This document shows positions 29,812 through 30,794 of a DNA stretch of 30,794 bases, piece by piece. The translations under genes and the position numbers were made by a program. The number at the start of each line of letters is the position of its first letter. Within the stretch, counting starts at the first letter, position 1. The stretch is from Candidatus Altimarinota bacterium (GTDB lineage Bacteria; Patescibacteriota; Gracilibacteria; BD1-5; UBA2023). The notes under the pieces were generated by a model that did not search any database, was not told the DNA's origin, and worked only from the letters and a program-made list of their open reading frames with translations. The stretch spans positions 1 to 30,794 of the forward strand of contig CANBWW010000003.1 of the NCBI GenBank assembly GCA_947373235.1, given 5' to 3'.

Positions 29812-30794
29812 ATGAATTACAAAAAAATTATATCTTACACGCTTTCTTTTTCCATCTTGTTTCCTCTGTGGGCAAGTGCGATCGATCCCACGACTTCAGG
29901 AAGAATCTTGGATAATTTTAAAAAACAAGAACAAGAAGTACTTTTTGATTCCCTTCCTCTTAACGATCAGGATTCTGCAACTTTATCAGAACATGAATAC
30001 GCGATGGGATGACTATCAGCTCTGAAAGAACATCTGAGCGCACTGCAGTCGACTTATAGTGATCAAAAAGATGTTCTCACTGAAAAGCGTATGACACTCG
30101 AAGATACCATCAGTTCTCTCAATGATGCTATCGCGAGTACACAAAGTGGCATCGATATGACTCAGGCTTCTATCGATCAGCGTAACCTGAAAATCGCCAA
30201 TTATCAACAGATTTCTTCAGATTTGAAGCTCAAAATAGCAAAAAATAGACAAATTATTCTTTCTTATTTAGCAAATATTTATTCCGAAGAGAATCTGATT
30301 TTTAATGATGATAATGATATCGATGTTTTTCAGTCATTGATCCTTGCAGATGGTTCCACGGATGAGATCGCGAGTGATGTTACTTATAAGTCACTCGTGA
30401 GTATTTTGGGACAAAATTTTATTATCGAATACCGAGGTTTGATTCGTGATTATACACGAAATGCTCTCGATCTTCAGGAAGAAATCGAATCGCTCGCAAA
30501 AGAACAAGATCTCCTCGTGAAGCAAAAATCGAATCTCGATATCCAAAAAGATCAGAGAGAACAACTTCTCGAAATCACGAAAGGTCAGGAAGCACTTTTT
30601 GAAAAATATATCGAATCTCAACAACAAGCTCAGGAAATCGTCGAAAAATCTTGGCAAGATGCGAGCGATGCATATACGGCCTCTCTGGATGATATTCTTT
30701 CTAAAAATGGATGTTCTAAGGATGTACAAAGTGGAAAAAACACTCAAACATGTGATGATATTTTGGCATTTTATCGAAATGAACACCTTTTGAA
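29812..30794 (+). CDS. EnvC/PcsB-like secreted coiled-coil protein, N-terminal part (cut by window edge)
   Basis: The first 327 codons are visible; the frame stays open to the last base. Residues 1-23 are a signal peptide (YTLSFSILFPLWASA), with cleavage likely before IDP. Nearly all the rest is coiled coil: EHLSALQSTYSDQKDVLTEK; DMTQASIDQRNLKIANYQQI; and DLQEEIESLAKEQDLLVKQK. A central segment (YSEENLIFNDDNDIDVFQSL, then SDVTYKSLVSILGQ) matches the linker found in EnvC/PcsB-type murein hydrolase activators. These usually end in an M23 domain, which would lie past the window. Cys residues occur near the end (CSKDV, TCDDI). One TGA (30010-30012) reads as Gly. Its position behind a Mur ligase fits a cell-wall role. 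Confidence 0.72.

Noticed and set aside
1..30794. Widespread pseudogenisation (stops in nearly all genes)
   Set aside because: All interruptions in the main genes are TGA and fall at glycine positions; TAA and TAG appear only at gene ends, so recoding explains them, apart from the remnant at 8869-9110.

Overview
The window comes from a low-GC bacterium that reads UGA as glycine (genetic code 25). This points to the candidate phyla Absconditabacteria (SR1) or Gracilibacteria (BD1-5/GN02); I cannot separate the two from this stretch. With the standard code almost every gene breaks at in-frame TGA codons. Read as glycine, those codons join the pieces into full-length proteins, and they fall on invariant glycines: UMP kinase codon 21 (LSGEALQ-G), the photolyase WRW-G-E motif, the ArgS residue before the DSHYGDW segment, and the Gly(-1) of a type IV pilin. 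All 22 complete genes whose ends I traced stop at TAA (16) or TAG (6); none stops at TGA.

Left part (1-10.7 kb). The minus strand carries argS (cut by the window edge), a GNAT acetyltransferase, an aspartoacylase/AstE-like zinc hydrolase and cysS. The plus strand then carries a small membrane-anchored protein, a tmRNA with an unusual 24-residue tag ending in YSFA, a class I photolyase, and three multi-spanning membrane proteins (DUF2177, DUF1295 and TspO-like) in a tight row. After a 0.7-kb gap holding terminators and a decayed gene fragment come a helix-turn-helix protein with a C-terminal membrane anchor and pyrH (UMP kinase).

Right part (10.7-28.3 kb). A long minus-strand run encodes what looks like one cell-surface programme. 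In order of transcription it is: a small hypothetical, a degenerate phosphatase-like/membrane/beta-propeller protein, a RecO-like protein, prepilin peptidase PilD, a small hypothetical, a FecR-like protein, a type IV pilin-like protein, a terminator, an M23 peptidase with S-layer-like repeats, a membrane-anchored solute-binding protein, a 1776-residue protein with a VirB2/TrbC-like two-helix segment and many PKD-like domains, a terminator, and a second PKD membrane protein. The two PKD proteins share an APKKPRE motif in their predicted cytoplasmic parts. The larger one also repeats a (L/I)P(D/E)WL motif four times in its tail. This pair and its neighbours are the best candidate for an undescribed system, perhaps a surface apparatus built around a type IV pilus.

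Right end (28.4-30.8 kb). On the plus strand are a MurF-like Mur ligase and the start of an EnvC/PcsB-like secreted coiled-coil protein that runs off the window. Everything was read by eye; no database search was run, so family names rest on motif recognition.
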